From assembly GCF_009765905.1 (NCBI RefSeq), contig NZ_LMUO01000019.1:786153-850152 (forward strand): a stretch of 64,000 bases of DNA, given 5' to 3'. The position numbers and the translations under genes were made by a program. This DNA is from Mucilaginibacter sp. L196. Lineage in GTDB: Bacteria > Bacteroidota > Bacteroidia > Sphingobacteriales > Sphingobacteriaceae. Below are positions 34,201 to 42,683 of the stretch, one piece after another. Numbering within the stretch: the stretch's first letter is position 1; every line of letters starts with the position of its first letter. Below the pieces are notes generated by a model, which worked only from the letters and a program-made list of their open reading frames with translations, did no database searches and had not been told where the DNA came from.

Positions 34201-34298
34201 GGGATAAGCTACTTTTATCGCGCCGCTCAACTCTCTACCCTTGCTGCGTTCCCACCCTGGGGGAGTTCAAGAGGAGCTGGCCGTAAAAGACTTATCCC
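34201..34298 (-). ncRNA. ffs: Signal recognition particle RNA, small bacterial type
   Basis: Read on the minus strand, the 98-base RNA has closing ends GGGATAAG and CTTATCCC, then CTTTTA pairing with TAAAAG, and a long imperfect hairpin. The apical region CCAGGGTGGGAACGCAGCAA matches the conserved domain IV core (CAGG, GGAA-type loop, GCAGCAAGG) that binds Ffh. It sits in a short intergenic gap between the M3 peptidase and the 2'-5' ligase gene, as is common for this gene. Confidence 0.9.
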
Positions 34299-34393
34299 GC
34301 CGCAAATATAGAAAAAGCGTTTGTTTGCAGTTAATAAATTGTTAAAATAGGGATAAGCCATTGATTTACATTTTAGTAAAATCAAAAACAATC

Positions 34394-35020
34394 TTAAAAT
34401 AGACTGATCTGCTGGTCGTCAATATCTTTAATCGCCTTGCTTTCTTTCGTTTTTTTAACCCGCATCAGGTAATTATAATCAGCAATTCCTCTAAAACGGA
34501 TTTCCTTAAAGGGTTTCCAGTGCTTATCTCCACCAAATGTTTCTCGCTGCAAAATGGTGAGGCGATCAATTTCAAAATCATCATCCCATTGTCTGTCTTT
34601 AAATTTAGGCCAAAGCTTTTTGGCAAGCACATTGGGTATTTGCCGGGCGATGGTAATATGCGGCACAGCTTTGTTCTCGTTAAGGCTCTTTCTTATTCGC
34701 TTAAACCAGTCTTCCATTTCGGGTGTTGACTTGATAACTGCATAAATGGTAGTGAAATCAGTTGGTAAAAATGTCGCGAAGCCATTAATTTGTAAAGTCA
34801 TGGGTTCTATTAATGATAGTTCTTTTTCCAGCTGGTCAAATAATGGCTCTGCCCAATGAGCTTTCTGGCGGTGCAAATTTTTTAAGGTGAGGTGAGCCTT
34901 GCTGTGCATGCTTTCAAACTCGCCGATCAACCGCACACTTGCCTGTTTAAATTTCTTCACTTGCGCATTGATGTTCTCCGGAGGCGAGAGTAATATCATA
35001 TAATCTTTGTAGTCACTCAT
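34394..35020 (-). CDS. 2'-5' RNA ligase / phosphodiesterase superfamily protein
   Basis: A 208-residue protein of the 2H phosphoesterase superfamily. The two catalytic histidine motifs are HLTLKNL (about residues 43-49) and HITIAR (about residues 121-126). Family members include RNA ligase LigT, cyclic phosphodiesterases and ThpR-type enzymes. The exact activity cannot be predicted. It is divergent from dinB with a 69-base spacer. Confidence 0.88.
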   Translation of the reverse strand: MSDYKDYMILLSPPENINAQVKKFKQASVRLIGEFESMHSKAHLTLKNLHRQKAHWAEPLFDQLEKELSLIEPMTLQINGFATFLPTDFTTIYAVIKSTPEMEDWFKRIRKSLNENKAVPHITIARQIPNVLAKKLWPKFKDRQWDDDFEIDRLTILQRETFGGDKHWKPFKEIRFRGIADYNYLMRVKKTKESKAIKDIDDQQISLF

Positions 35021-35077
35021 GATGAATAATTTAAATCAAAATTGCTAAAAATATTAGTAATATTGTAAATATTTATT

Positions 35078-35085
35078 TATCTTTG
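35078..35085 (+). promoter_or_regulatory. -7 element just upstream of dinB
   Basis: TATCTTTG fits TAnnTTTG and ends 4 bases before the GTG start. If this box is used, the transcript would begin at or just after the GTG, so the mRNA would have little or no leader; otherwise translation begins further downstream. Confidence 0.4.
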
Positions 35086-35089
35086 TTAG

Positions 35090-36274
35090 GTGGGTAGCAA
35101 GCGATATATAGTACACATTGACCTTGATTCGTTCTTTGTTTCAGTGGAGCGATTGTTTGATCCATCGCTAATCGGTAAGCCGGTAATAATTGGAGGTTCG
35201 TCAGATCGTGGGGTGGTGGCGTCATGCAGTTATGAAACACGAAAGTTTGGGGTGCACTCGGCGATGCCCACCCGACAAGCTTTAAAATTATGCCCCGATG
35301 CAATCGTGATACATGGCAATCACGTACGCTACTCCGAGGCTTCGGCACAAGTCACAAAGATTATTGATGAAACGGTGCCACTTTATCAAAAATCATCGGT
35401 AGATGAGTTCTACATCGATCTAACCGGGACTGATCGTTTCTATGATCCTTACAAACTGGCATCGCAGCTGCGCCAGCGTATAATTAAGGAAACTCAATTG
35501 CCCATTTCATTCGGTATGGCATCAGGCAAAACAATCGCTAAAATGGCTACCAATTACGCCAAGCCAAACGGACAGCTTTTTGTGCCGCATGGCAAAGAAA
35601 TGGAGTTTCTAGCGCCTTTATCCATATCAAAAATCCCCGGCCTTGGCGAAAGCACCGCAGCTAAGCTTTATCAATATGGAATTGAAAAGATTGGTGACCT
35701 GCAGCGGGTAGAGTTGCGCTTTTTGGAAACAGTTTTCGGTAAGGCAGGCAGATGGATTTGGGAGAAGGCTAGGGGCATTGATTACAGCGAGATCGTGCCT
35801 CACTCAGATAGAAAATCCATATCTACAGAACACACTTTTAATACCAACGTATCAGATGTACGTACACTGGAAACCATCATCACCTCTATGACGGAAGAAT
35901 TGGCAGGCAAACTGCGCAGGGAAAATAAATTAGCATCCTGCCTTGCTATAAAGATCCGTTATGGCAATTTTGAAACGCATACCCAGCAGCAAAAAATACC
36001 ACTAACAGCGGCAGAGCATATTTTAATACCAGGGATAAAAAATCTGTTTAAAAATGCATGGAACCAACACCGGGAAATAAGGTTAATAGGAGTTAGGCTA
36101 AGTCAGCTTTGCACGGGAAGCTACCAAATAAATTTGTTTGAAGATAATGAGCAGCGCATCAGGCTTTATCAGGCTATGGACAAGATCAACTTTAAATTTG
36201 GCGACAAAACCGTGTGCCGGGCCGTCGGAATGGAAATCGGAACGCGGAATTTCAACCCGTTTTTAAAGGATTAA
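35090..36274 (+). CDS. dinB: DNA polymerase IV (Y family)
   Basis: A 394-residue translesion polymerase. The catalytic acidic residues are in VHIDLDSFFVSVE (about residues 8-20) and SSVDEFYIDLTG (about residues 101-112); the finger GVVASCSYETRKFGVHSAMP is also clear, and IPGLGESTAAKLY is the helix-hairpin-helix. There is a short C-terminal extension with QINLFEDNE, which may be a beta-clamp-binding site. The start used is GTG; no ATG lies at a matching place. Confidence 0.93.
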   Translation: MGSKRYIVHIDLDSFFVSVERLFDPSLIGKPVIIGGSSDRGVVASCSYETRKFGVHSAMPTRQALKLCPDAIVIHGNHVRYSEASAQVTKIIDETVPLYQKSSVDEFYIDLTGTDRFYDPYKLASQLRQRIIKETQLPISFGMASGKTIAKMATNYAKPNGQLFVPHGKEMEFLAPLSISKIPGLGESTAAKLYQYGIEKIGDLQRVELRFLETVFGKAGRWIWEKARGIDYSEIVPHSDRKSISTEHTFNTNVSDVRTLETIITSMTEELAGKLRRENKLASCLAIKIRYGNFETHTQQQKIPLTAAEHILIPGIKNLFKNAWNQHREIRLIGVRLSQLCTGSYQINLFEDNEQRIRLYQAMDKINFKFGDKTVCRAVGMEIGTRNFNPFLKD

Positions 36275-36278
36275 GGAG

Positions 36279-36966
36279 CTGTCGCGAGTTTAGCGCAGCG
36301 TAACTCGTGACAAGTATTGCTAAAGCTTTCAGCTTAAACTGAAAATATTAATTAAAATGAGTAGTAATTATAAGTTTCACAACAAAGAAGGACTATATTT
36401 TGTAACCTTTTCAGTTAAGTTATAAGATGGATAGACGTTTTTACTAGAAGGCAATACAAAGATATTTTAGTTGATAGTATCAATTATTGCATAGCTAATA
36501 AGGGGCTTGAATTATATGCCTGGGTTATTATGAGTAATCATGTTCATATGATTAAACAAACCGATGCCTGACATTTTAAGAGATATGAAAAGGCACACCT
36601 CAAAAACGCTTGTTAAAGCCATTGCTGAAAATATACAAGAAAGCAGGAGAGATTGGTTGTTGTGGTTTTTTGAACGGGAAGGCAAAGCTAATCCCAATAA
36701 CGAACAATATCAGTTTTGGCAACAAGGTAATCATCCAATTGAATTGTGGAGTAATAACGTTATCGACCAAAAGATGGATTACATCCACAACAACCCGGTT
36801 AAGGCTGGTTGGGTTGATGAACCCGCTCACTATTTATATAGCAGTGCAAGGGATTATGCCGGTGATAAGGGGTTAATTGATATTATAATATAGAATAAAT
36901 ATATGAGTAAGCTGGAAGCTTACTTCATGCAATGTCACGAGTTACGCTGCGCTAAACTCGCGACAG
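36279..36966. mobile_element. REP-bounded RAYT unit (decayed)
   Basis: Two 34-base repeats, CTGTCGCGAGTTTAGCGCAG... at 36279-36312 and its exact inverse at 36933-36966, enclose a decayed transposase gene. Each repeat is itself a hairpin (GTCGCGAGTT pairs with AACTCGTGAC), as in REP sequences associated with RAYT-type transposases. The unit lies just after dinB. Confidence 0.85.
36357..36893 (+). pseudogene. REP-associated tyrosine transposase (RAYT) remnant
   Basis: The gene begins MSSNYKFHNKEGLYFVTFSV and after a stop and frame shifts continues in other frames (DVFTRRQYKDILVDSINYC-like coding, then VIMSNHVHMI), ending in the clean stretch LSDILRDMK-like to DYIHNNPVKAGWVDE. The HxH motif (HVH) of the HUH active site is present, but at least two frame shifts or stops break the ORF. 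The product family acts on REP hairpins; this copy cannot make a full-length protein. Confidence 0.85.
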
Positions 36967-36992
36967 CAATACGAGAAATTTCAAAAGACTGC

Positions 36993-37583
36993 CTATTCAA
37001 ATTGCCCTTGCAATCTTTCCAGTTTTTCAATAATTAGGTTGAGTTTTTCTTCCTCGTTTTTAAAAATCCGTTTTTTGTAGTAGAAGGTTAAAAACATGAT
37101 CCATACAAAAGTTAAGCCGTATACCAGAACCTTGTACAAAATAGTAGAATTACGCAGCACTTCCACAAAATAAAGAGACAGTCCCAGGCTAATTAACAAT
37201 ACATACAGGTAATAGAACCAACCGGCAACTTTTGCCCTGTTTTTTTGATATTCTTTTAAGTCTTGTAAATAATCAGTTGGGTTAACCGTAGAATCCCGCT
37301 TATTCAATATCCGGTAATTGCGAATAATCAGGATAGAATACAATAACATGGTTATGAGCATAATAGTAATACCCACATAAGTTAACCACGATTGGAATAC
37401 AAAAAAGAATAATATTAAAAATGTTAAAGCCAGCACAGCCCCCATCGCCACAATACCCCAGTATAGTTGGCTGGTGATACTTCTTATTCCTTTTTTTACT
37501 TGCCTCAGCACCTCGTCAACCGAAAGCTGATCCTGCTTTGGCTGCGCTTGCCAAACCGACATTAAGTGATCAAAGTCTTTCAT
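36993..37583 (-). CDS. Membrane protein partnered with an ECF sigma factor
   Basis: A 196-residue protein with about four hydrophobic segments (WGIVAMGAVLALTFLILFFF, WLTYVGITIMLITMLLY, GWFYYLYVLLISLGLSLYF and VLVYGLTFVWIMFLTFYY). The N-terminal FDHLMSVWQAQPKQDQ region is soluble. It overlaps the sigma gene by 14 bases, so it may be its membrane anti-sigma factor, but no named anti-sigma domain is recognised. Confidence 0.7.
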   Translation of the reverse strand: MKDFDHLMSVWQAQPKQDQLSVDEVLRQVKKGIRSITSQLYWGIVAMGAVLALTFLILFFFVFQSWLTYVGITIMLITMLLYSILIIRNYRILNKRDSTVNPTDYLQDLKEYQKNRAKVAGWFYYLYVLLISLGLSLYFVEVLRNSTILYKVLVYGLTFVWIMFLTFYYKKRIFKNEEEKLNLIIEKLERLQGQFE

Positions 37584-38067
37584 ATTGATTATATAATTCT
37601 GTCAACTTTTGTTTAATACGATGAATTTTTACCCTGAGATTTCCTTCCGATATTCCCGATACGTCTGCTATTTCAGGGTAAGGCACTTCATCAAGCACCA
37701 ATGTTATAATAATTCTTTCCGATTCTTCCAGTTTAGATATACACTTGTATAGCAAAGCAACCTGCTCATTCTTCTCCGAGAATTCCTCCCTTCGTGTTTC
37801 TGCCAGTTGTGGTGTAAGTTCTTCCTTACCCTGGCGCTTCTCCGTTCGAAGGTAAGTTAAACAGGTGTTCACAGCAATCCTGTATATCCATGTCGATATC
37901 AGTGCCTGATTACGGAACTTATCTAAATTTTGCCAAACTTTTAAAAAGGTCTCCTGTAAAAGGTCATTCGCAGCATCATCATCCCCCGTGTATCCATAGC
38001 ATAAGTGGAATATTTTTTTTGAATTAGCTTCAAAAATCTTCTTAAACGCTAGTTCTTTAGTATCCAC
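37570..38067 (-). CDS. RNA polymerase ECF sigma factor
   Basis: A 165-residue sigma-70-type factor with region 2 (YTGDDDAANDLLQETFLKVW, RNQALISTWIYRIAVNTC) and region 4 (DEVPYPEIADVSGISEGNLR). The short length without extra domains is that of ECF factors. Together with the downstream membrane gene it forms a likely signalling pair. The target promoters are not known. Confidence 0.92.
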   Translation of the reverse strand: MDTKELAFKKIFEANSKKIFHLCYGYTGDDDAANDLLQETFLKVWQNLDKFRNQALISTWIYRIAVNTCLTYLRTEKRQGKEELTPQLAETRREEFSEKNEQVALLYKCISKLEESERIIITLVLDEVPYPEIADVSGISEGNLRVKIHRIKQKLTELYNQYERL

Positions 38068-38113
38068 TTATTATTAATAGTTTTTATGTTTAGATGTAGC
38101 AACCTGGTATATG

Positions 38114-38641
38114 TTACAAAACATAATTATGTTTATCAAACCAAGCGAATTTCTTCTCCGCTTCTTCAAGCATCGTGTTAAATTCCTGATTGTGTTCAAA
38201 TTGCAAATCTTCGTGCAACTTAGCAATAAGCGCCCTGATTTTAATAACCTGTCTAATTAAAATTAAACGCAACGGTTTGTACAATACCTTTCTATCCGTA
38301 TAGTTGATATAGTTATTGCAAAAGTTCATCAACAAGTCTATCTCCGCCTCTTTTGATCCGGTGAATTTGGTATATTTACTCAGCAAGCGCAATATCTTAC
38401 GCATACTTTTAGCAGCATTATAGCTATGCACCGGCAACTGACTAAACATAAAACCCGCTTCGGCTTTTACTTTTTCCAGGAATGCGGTTTCATTATCGGC
38501 CTCAAATAATAAATAGGCCATTAGTTCCTTATTCTCTTTTTTATAACGAGCCAGCCGCAGGCATAACTCAGTAATTTGCTCAGGTGGCAAATGCTGAATT
38601 TCCTTTTTGATGTCCTGTAATCCGTAGACTGTTATGCTCAT
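38114..38641 (-). CDS. Uncharacterised helical protein of 175 residues
   Basis: The protein is mostly alpha-helical and rich in charged residues (LCLRLARYKKENKELMAYLLF, KSMRKILRLLSKYTK). No signal peptide or known motif is seen. It is 46 bases upstream of the ECF sigma gene on the same strand and divergent from the symporter gene. I do not recognise a family. Confidence 0.7.
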   Translation of the reverse strand: MSITVYGLQDIKKEIQHLPPEQITELCLRLARYKKENKELMAYLLFEADNETAFLEKVKAEAGFMFSQLPVHSYNAAKSMRKILRLLSKYTKFTGSKEAEIDLLMNFCNNYINYTDRKVLYKPLRLILIRQVIKIRALIAKLHEDLQFEHNQEFNTMLEEAEKKFAWFDKHNYVL

Positions 38642-38673
38642 GTTATATATTTCAGCAAAGTAACTAAATTTTG

Positions 38674-38681
38674 TAGTTTTG
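38674..38681 (+). promoter_or_regulatory. -7 element of the symporter gene
   Basis: TAGTTTTG fits TAnnTTTG and lies 17 bases before the symporter start, leaving a short leader. Confidence 0.5.
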
Positions 38682-38698
38682 CGCCCTCATTAAGGTAA

Positions 38699-40102
38699 AT
38701 GCAAAAAAGCAAACTGACGCTATATATATTTATTGCTCTAATTTTAGGGGTGATAGCCGGCTATATATATAACGTAAATGTTATCGGCAATATCAATAGC
38801 AAAATTAGTACCGCAGATGCTGCGATAAAAAGTATTAGCACACGTTTACTTACGGTAAAGGATACCACAACCGCAGAATATAAATTGCTTAAGCTTGCAA
38901 AAACTACACAAGTAACAATCCGTAGTACCAATGATTCCTTACGGGACGATAAACTGGAGGGTTTTACCATTTTGAGCGACATTTTTTTAAGGTTGATCAA
39001 AATGATCGTCGGCCCGCTGATCTTTACCACCCTGGTAGTTGGCGTTGCTAAATTGGGGGATATTAACGCAGTCGGCAGAATAGGTGGCAAAACATTACTA
39101 TGGTTTTTAAGCGCGACCTTAGTATCATTATTGCTGGGAATGTTATTAGTTAACTTTTTTGAACCGGGTACAGAAATGCACCTCGTACTACCTGATAGCC
39201 ATTTGGGTACTGATATAAAAGCGACCGGAGTCACGCTGAAAGATTTTATAAGTCATGTAGTGCCCCGGAGTTTCTTTGAGGCGATGGCTAATAACGAGGT
39301 ACTGCAAATTGTAGTGTTCTCTTTATTTTTTGGTATCGCGACAGCAGCAATAGGCGATACGGGGCACATCGTTATAAAAGCAATGGATGCTATAGCGCAT
39401 GTTATTTTTAAGATAACAGGGTATATAATGCTATTAGCGCCGTTAGCTGTTTTTGGTGCCATAACCGCTGTGGTTGCCAAACAGGGCCTAGGTGTACTGT
39501 CAACCTATGCAATATTTATTGGCGAGTTTTATTTTTCGCTATTTATATTATGGTTGATTATAATTTTAGCAGGATTCTTTGTGCTGCGAACCCGCGTGTT
39601 TAATTTGGTTAACCGTATTAAGGATGCCATGTTGGTGGCCTTCGGTACCTCAACCAGCGAAGCCGCGTATCCTAAATTACTATTGGAGCTTGAACAGTTT
39701 GGCTGTAACAGCAAAATTGTGAGCTTTGTATTACCATTAGGCTATTCTTTTAATTTGGATGGCTCCATGATGTATATGACCTTTGCATCGGTGTTTTTAG
39801 CCCAGGCGTATGGTATTCATCTGTCGTTTATTCATGAAATTACCATGTTGCTGATATTGATGCTTACGAGTAAGGGTATGGCTGGTATTCCGCGGGCATC
39901 ACTGGTGGTAATTGCCGGTACTATCTCCATGTTTAATATTCCAGAAGCTGGCCTGGCACTATTACTAGGTATTGATCCGTTGTTAGATATGGGGCGCTCA
40001 GCAACAAATGTATTGGGGAATGCCATGGCAACCGCCGTGGTAAGCAAGTGGGAGGGAGAGCTAACCACAAGTGATCTGGAATTGAATAATGAAGCAGCAT
40101 AA
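38699..40102 (+). CDS. Dicarboxylate/amino acid:cation symporter (DAACS family)
   Basis: A 467-residue inner-membrane transporter of the GltP/DctA type. The two hairpin regions and the NMDGT-type motif are visible (SFNLDGSMMYMTF; AFGTSTSEAAYPKLL with the serine-rich signature). Between the first and second hydrophobic segments there is an unusual hydrophilic insert of about 65 residues (residues 28-95) not found in the classic proteins. Substrate is probably glutamate, aspartate or C4-dicarboxylate. Confidence 0.9.
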   Translation: MQKSKLTLYIFIALILGVIAGYIYNVNVIGNINSKISTADAAIKSISTRLLTVKDTTTAEYKLLKLAKTTQVTIRSTNDSLRDDKLEGFTILSDIFLRLIKMIVGPLIFTTLVVGVAKLGDINAVGRIGGKTLLWFLSATLVSLLLGMLLVNFFEPGTEMHLVLPDSHLGTDIKATGVTLKDFISHVVPRSFFEAMANNEVLQIVVFSLFFGIATAAIGDTGHIVIKAMDAIAHVIFKITGYIMLLAPLAVFGAITAVVAKQGLGVLSTYAIFIGEFYFSLFILWLIIILAGFFVLRTRVFNLVNRIKDAMLVAFGTSTSEAAYPKLLLELEQFGCNSKIVSFVLPLGYSFNLDGSMMYMTFASVFLAQAYGIHLSFIHEITMLLILMLTSKGMAGIPRASLVVIAGTISMFNIPEAGLALLLGIDPLLDMGRSATNVLGNAMATAVVSKWEGELTTSDLELNNEAA

Positions 40103-40130
40103 ATTAATTGCAAATAATAGAATACTATAA

Positions 40131-40643
40131 ATGAATAAGAAAGTAAAAACAGCATTCCTGATATTGAGTATTGCGCTGCCCTTTTTAATATACTGTGTAT
40201 ATTATTATTCCATGATGATAGGCAATGCACCATATAAATTCAGCGAGTTTAAATCCATCGTATTTCAGTACGGAACAGATGATAGTCTGGTTAACAAATG
40301 GGATTCCAGAACCGGCGAATACCAATACCTGAACAGTCATGATTCATTGGTTAAAAAGCATTTGCATATTCGTAACGATGATTTATTATACCTGCACCGT
40401 AAAGCAGCTGAATTAGGTTTCTGGAACTTCCCAAATAGAGAAATTAATGATTCCTTAAAGGCAAAAGGGATAAAGTCTACACACTATTACATCCAGTTTA
40501 ATTATGCTCGTAAGAGTAAAACGGTGATGTTTGATGATGGTTTTGACGGCGACCCTAAACTGAAAGATGCCAACGAGCAAATGATCAAAGTAATTGAAAA
40601 GGTTTTGGCTGATGAAGAGAATAGGGAAATAAGTTTAAAATAG
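40131..40643 (+). CDS. Membrane-anchored uncharacterised protein
   Basis: A 170-residue protein with one hydrophobic N-terminal segment (AFLILSIALPFLIYCVYYYS) followed by a soluble domain with KFSEFKSIVFQYG and YIQFNYARKSKT. It may be exported but anchored. I do not recognise the family. It lies between the symporter gene and the L21 promoter on the same strand. Confidence 0.7.
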   Translation: MNKKVKTAFLILSIALPFLIYCVYYYSMMIGNAPYKFSEFKSIVFQYGTDDSLVNKWDSRTGEYQYLNSHDSLVKKHLHIRNDDLLYLHRKAAELGFWNFPNREINDSLKAKGIKSTHYYIQFNYARKSKTVMFDDGFDGDPKLKDANEQMIKVIEKVLADEENREISLK

Positions 40644-40667
40644 GTTTTATTTTTAAATATAAACTCC

Positions 40668-40675
40668 TATATTTG
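40668..40675 (+). promoter_or_regulatory. -7 element of the rplU-rpmA operon
   Basis: TATATTTG is an exact TAnnTTTG match 34 bases before rplU. Upstream there is a T-rich tract rather than a clean TTG. Confidence 0.65.
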
Positions 40676-40708
40676 CACCTCGAATTTTAAAACAATAATT
40701 AACAAACA

Positions 40709-41017
40709 ATGTACGCAATAGTAAGTATAGCCGGACAGCAATTTAAAGTTGCAAAAGACCAGCAGATCTTTGTACACAGATTACAAGGTGATGAAGGCGC
40801 TAGTATTGAATTTGACAATGTGTTGTTAGCAGAAAATGAAGGTAAATTCAAATTAGGTTCTGATTTGAAAAGCGCTAAAGTTTCAGCTAAGATCGTGTCT
40901 CATTTAAAAGGTGATAAAGTAATTATCTTCAAAAAGAAAAGAAGAAAGGGTTACAAAAAGAAAAACGGTCACCGCCAACAATTCACCAAGATAGAGATCA
41001 CAGGTATAACATTATAA
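40709..41017 (+). CDS. rplU: 50S ribosomal protein L21
   Basis: A 102-residue protein starting MYAIVSIAGQQFKVAKDQQ, with KRRKGYKKKNGHRQQFTKIEI at the C-terminal end, the RNA-binding signature of L21. Operon with rpmA, 40 bases downstream, as in most bacteria. Confidence 0.98.
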   Translation: MYAIVSIAGQQFKVAKDQQIFVHRLQGDEGASIEFDNVLLAENEGKFKLGSDLKSAKVSAKIVSHLKGDKVIIFKKKRRKGYKKKNGHRQQFTKIEITGITL

Positions 41018-41057
41018 TTAACGGGGGTTGCTTGCAACTCCATAAAAGATATTAAAA

Positions 41058-41492
41058 ATGGCACACAAAAAAGGGGCTGGTAGTTCAAGAAACGGCCGTG
41101 AGTCGCATAGCAAACGCTTAGGTATCAAAATTTTCGGTGGTCAGCCAGCAATCGCAGGTAACATCATCGTTCGTCAGCGTGGTACCAAACACAACCCAGG
41201 ATTAAACGTAGGTATCGGTCGTGACCATACATTATTCGCTTTAACCGAAGGTGTTGTAACTTTCAAAAAGAAAGCTGATAATCGTTCATACGTATCAGTA
41301 TTACCTTTTGCAGTTGAACCGGTTGCTGAAGTAGCAGCACCTGCTCCAAAAGCGAAAGTTGAGCCTAAAGTAGTAGCAGCACCAGTTGCTGAAGCTCCTG
41401 TAGCTGAAGAAGCGGCTCCAAAAAAGAAAGCAGCACCAAAAGCTAAAAAAGCTGATGCCGCTGAAGAAACAGAAGCTCCTGCTGCTGAGTAA
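41058..41492 (+). CDS. rpmA: 50S ribosomal protein L27 with long Ala/Lys-rich C-terminal tail
   Basis: The first 85 residues are a standard L27 (MAHKKGAGSSRNGRESHSKR, GTKHNPGLNVGIGRDHTLFA). The remaining 59 residues are low-complexity Ala, Pro, Lys and Glu (KAKVEPKVVAAPVAEAPVAE type), well past the usual length of about 85-90. The tail is likely a natural extension in this lineage, and could lie at the ribosome surface. A terminator follows. Confidence 0.96.
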   Translation: MAHKKGAGSSRNGRESHSKRLGIKIFGGQPAIAGNIIVRQRGTKHNPGLNVGIGRDHTLFALTEGVVTFKKKADNRSYVSVLPFAVEPVAEVAAPAPKAKVEPKVVAAPVAEAPVAEEAAPKKKAAPKAKKADAAEETEAPAAE

Positions 41493-41514
41493 TTAGCAAC
41501 AAGCATAAAATATT

Positions 41515-41548
41515 AAAGCCCTGATCTGAAAAGATTGGGGCTTTTTTG
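41515..41548 (+). terminator. Rho-independent terminator after rpmA
   Basis: AAAGCCC ... GGGGCTTTTTTG forms a stem closed by a 14-base loop and is followed by a T-run, 23 bases after the stop codon. Confidence 0.8.
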
Positions 41549-41575
41549 TTGGAGAAGTTGTAAATGTAAAACTAC

Positions 41576-41657
41576 GTCATTGCGAGGAACGAAGCAATCG
41601 CGAATTATGCAAGGCTGCCTTTCTACTTGCGATTGCTTCGTACCTTACAGCAATGAC
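41576..41657. repeat. REP-like palindrome (GTCATTGCGAGGAACGAAGC family)
   Basis: GTCATTGCGAGGAACGAAGCAATCGC pairs imperfectly with GCGATTGCTTCGTACCTTACAGCAATGAC across a short loop. It is distinct in sequence from the TGTCATTCTGAGCG family. It sits between rpmA and the convergent isoprenoid gene. Confidence 0.75.
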
Positions 41658-41693
41658 ATGGCTATAAACTGAAGCTAGTGGAAGTTATACCAG

Positions 41694-42668
41694 TTAATTT
41701 TCTCTCACCAACAACCCATCTGCAAAATCCTGCAAATATTGTTTATGTTCTTTAGGTAGATTTATTTTCTCAAGTGCTTCAAAAGCTTTATCCGCATAAG
41801 TTTGCATGGCTGTATCAGCATGCTGCCTTATGTCAAGCTCATTGTAAACATTGGTTACACCGGCTACCTTTTCATTGTTGGCTAAATGGGTAGCATTTAA
41901 TAAAGCGTTCAGTTCCACGGCCAGTTCACCCTCAGCTAATTCAAGTGCTTTGATCAGGAGATAGGTTTTTTTGTTTGATATAATATCGCCACCAACCTGT
42001 TTGCCAAATTTTTCCGGGTCGCCGTATACATCCAATATATCATCCTGTAATTGGAATGCTATGCCTAACTGCACACCAAATTCACTCAGTAAATCAGCAT
42101 CAACTTGTGACGCGCCACCAATTAATGCGCCAATTTTCAGTGCGCCACCAAGCACTACAGCGGTTTTTAGGCGAATCATATTGATGTATTCCTCAATGTT
42201 AACCACGCTGCGTGTTTCAAACTCCATATCAATCTGCTGGCCTTCACAAACGCCAACGGCAGTATTGTTAAAAATATCAAGCACCTGGCGCAACAAATGA
42301 TCATCTACCTGCATCATCAGCTTATAACCCTCTATCAGCATTACATCTCCTGATAGAATCGCTACATTCCTGTTCCAGCGTTCGTGTACGGTAGTTTTAC
42401 CACGGCGCAAAGGGGCATTATCCATAATGTCATCATGCATTAAGGTGAAATTATGAAATACCTCGATGGCCAATGCAGGCGGAATAGCTTTATTAATATC
42501 GCCGCCAAACAACTCGCAGGCCATTAGTAATAGGGCAGGGCGCATTCGTTTTCCGCCTATCGATAGAATATAGGATAGTGGCTCGTATAATTGTTCAGGA
42601 TATTTAGGATACGATATTTTATCAACAGCGTTACTTATAATCGCCTGCAGATCGCTTAATTCAGTCAT
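41694..42668 (-). CDS. Polyprenyl synthetase (farnesyl/geranylgeranyl diphosphate synthase family)
   Basis: A 324-residue all-helical prenyl transferase. Both aspartate-rich motifs are clear: LMHDDIMD (about residues 82-89) and LQDDILDVYGDPEKFGKQVG (about residues 208-227). The chain length of the product cannot be set from sequence alone. It is 15 bases after the RNase R gene and probably in the same transcript. Confidence 0.93.
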   Translation of the reverse strand: MTELSDLQAIISNAVDKISYPKYPEQLYEPLSYILSIGGKRMRPALLLMACELFGGDINKAIPPALAIEVFHNFTLMHDDIMDNAPLRRGKTTVHERWNRNVAILSGDVMLIEGYKLMMQVDDHLLRQVLDIFNNTAVGVCEGQQIDMEFETRSVVNIEEYINMIRLKTAVVLGGALKIGALIGGASQVDADLLSEFGVQLGIAFQLQDDILDVYGDPEKFGKQVGGDIISNKKTYLLIKALELAEGELAVELNALLNATHLANNEKVAGVTNVYNELDIRQHADTAMQTYADKAFEALEKINLPKEHKQYLQDFADGLLVREN

Positions 42669-42683
42669 GTAATATGATATAAA

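Noticed and set aside
34104..34286. A 60-residue plus-strand frame next to the M3 peptidase
   Set aside because: It overlaps the SRP RNA gene in antisense and has no features of its own.
41174..41506. A 110-residue Ala/Ser-rich frame opposite to rpmA
   Set aside because: It is the antisense shadow of the low-complexity L27 tail.
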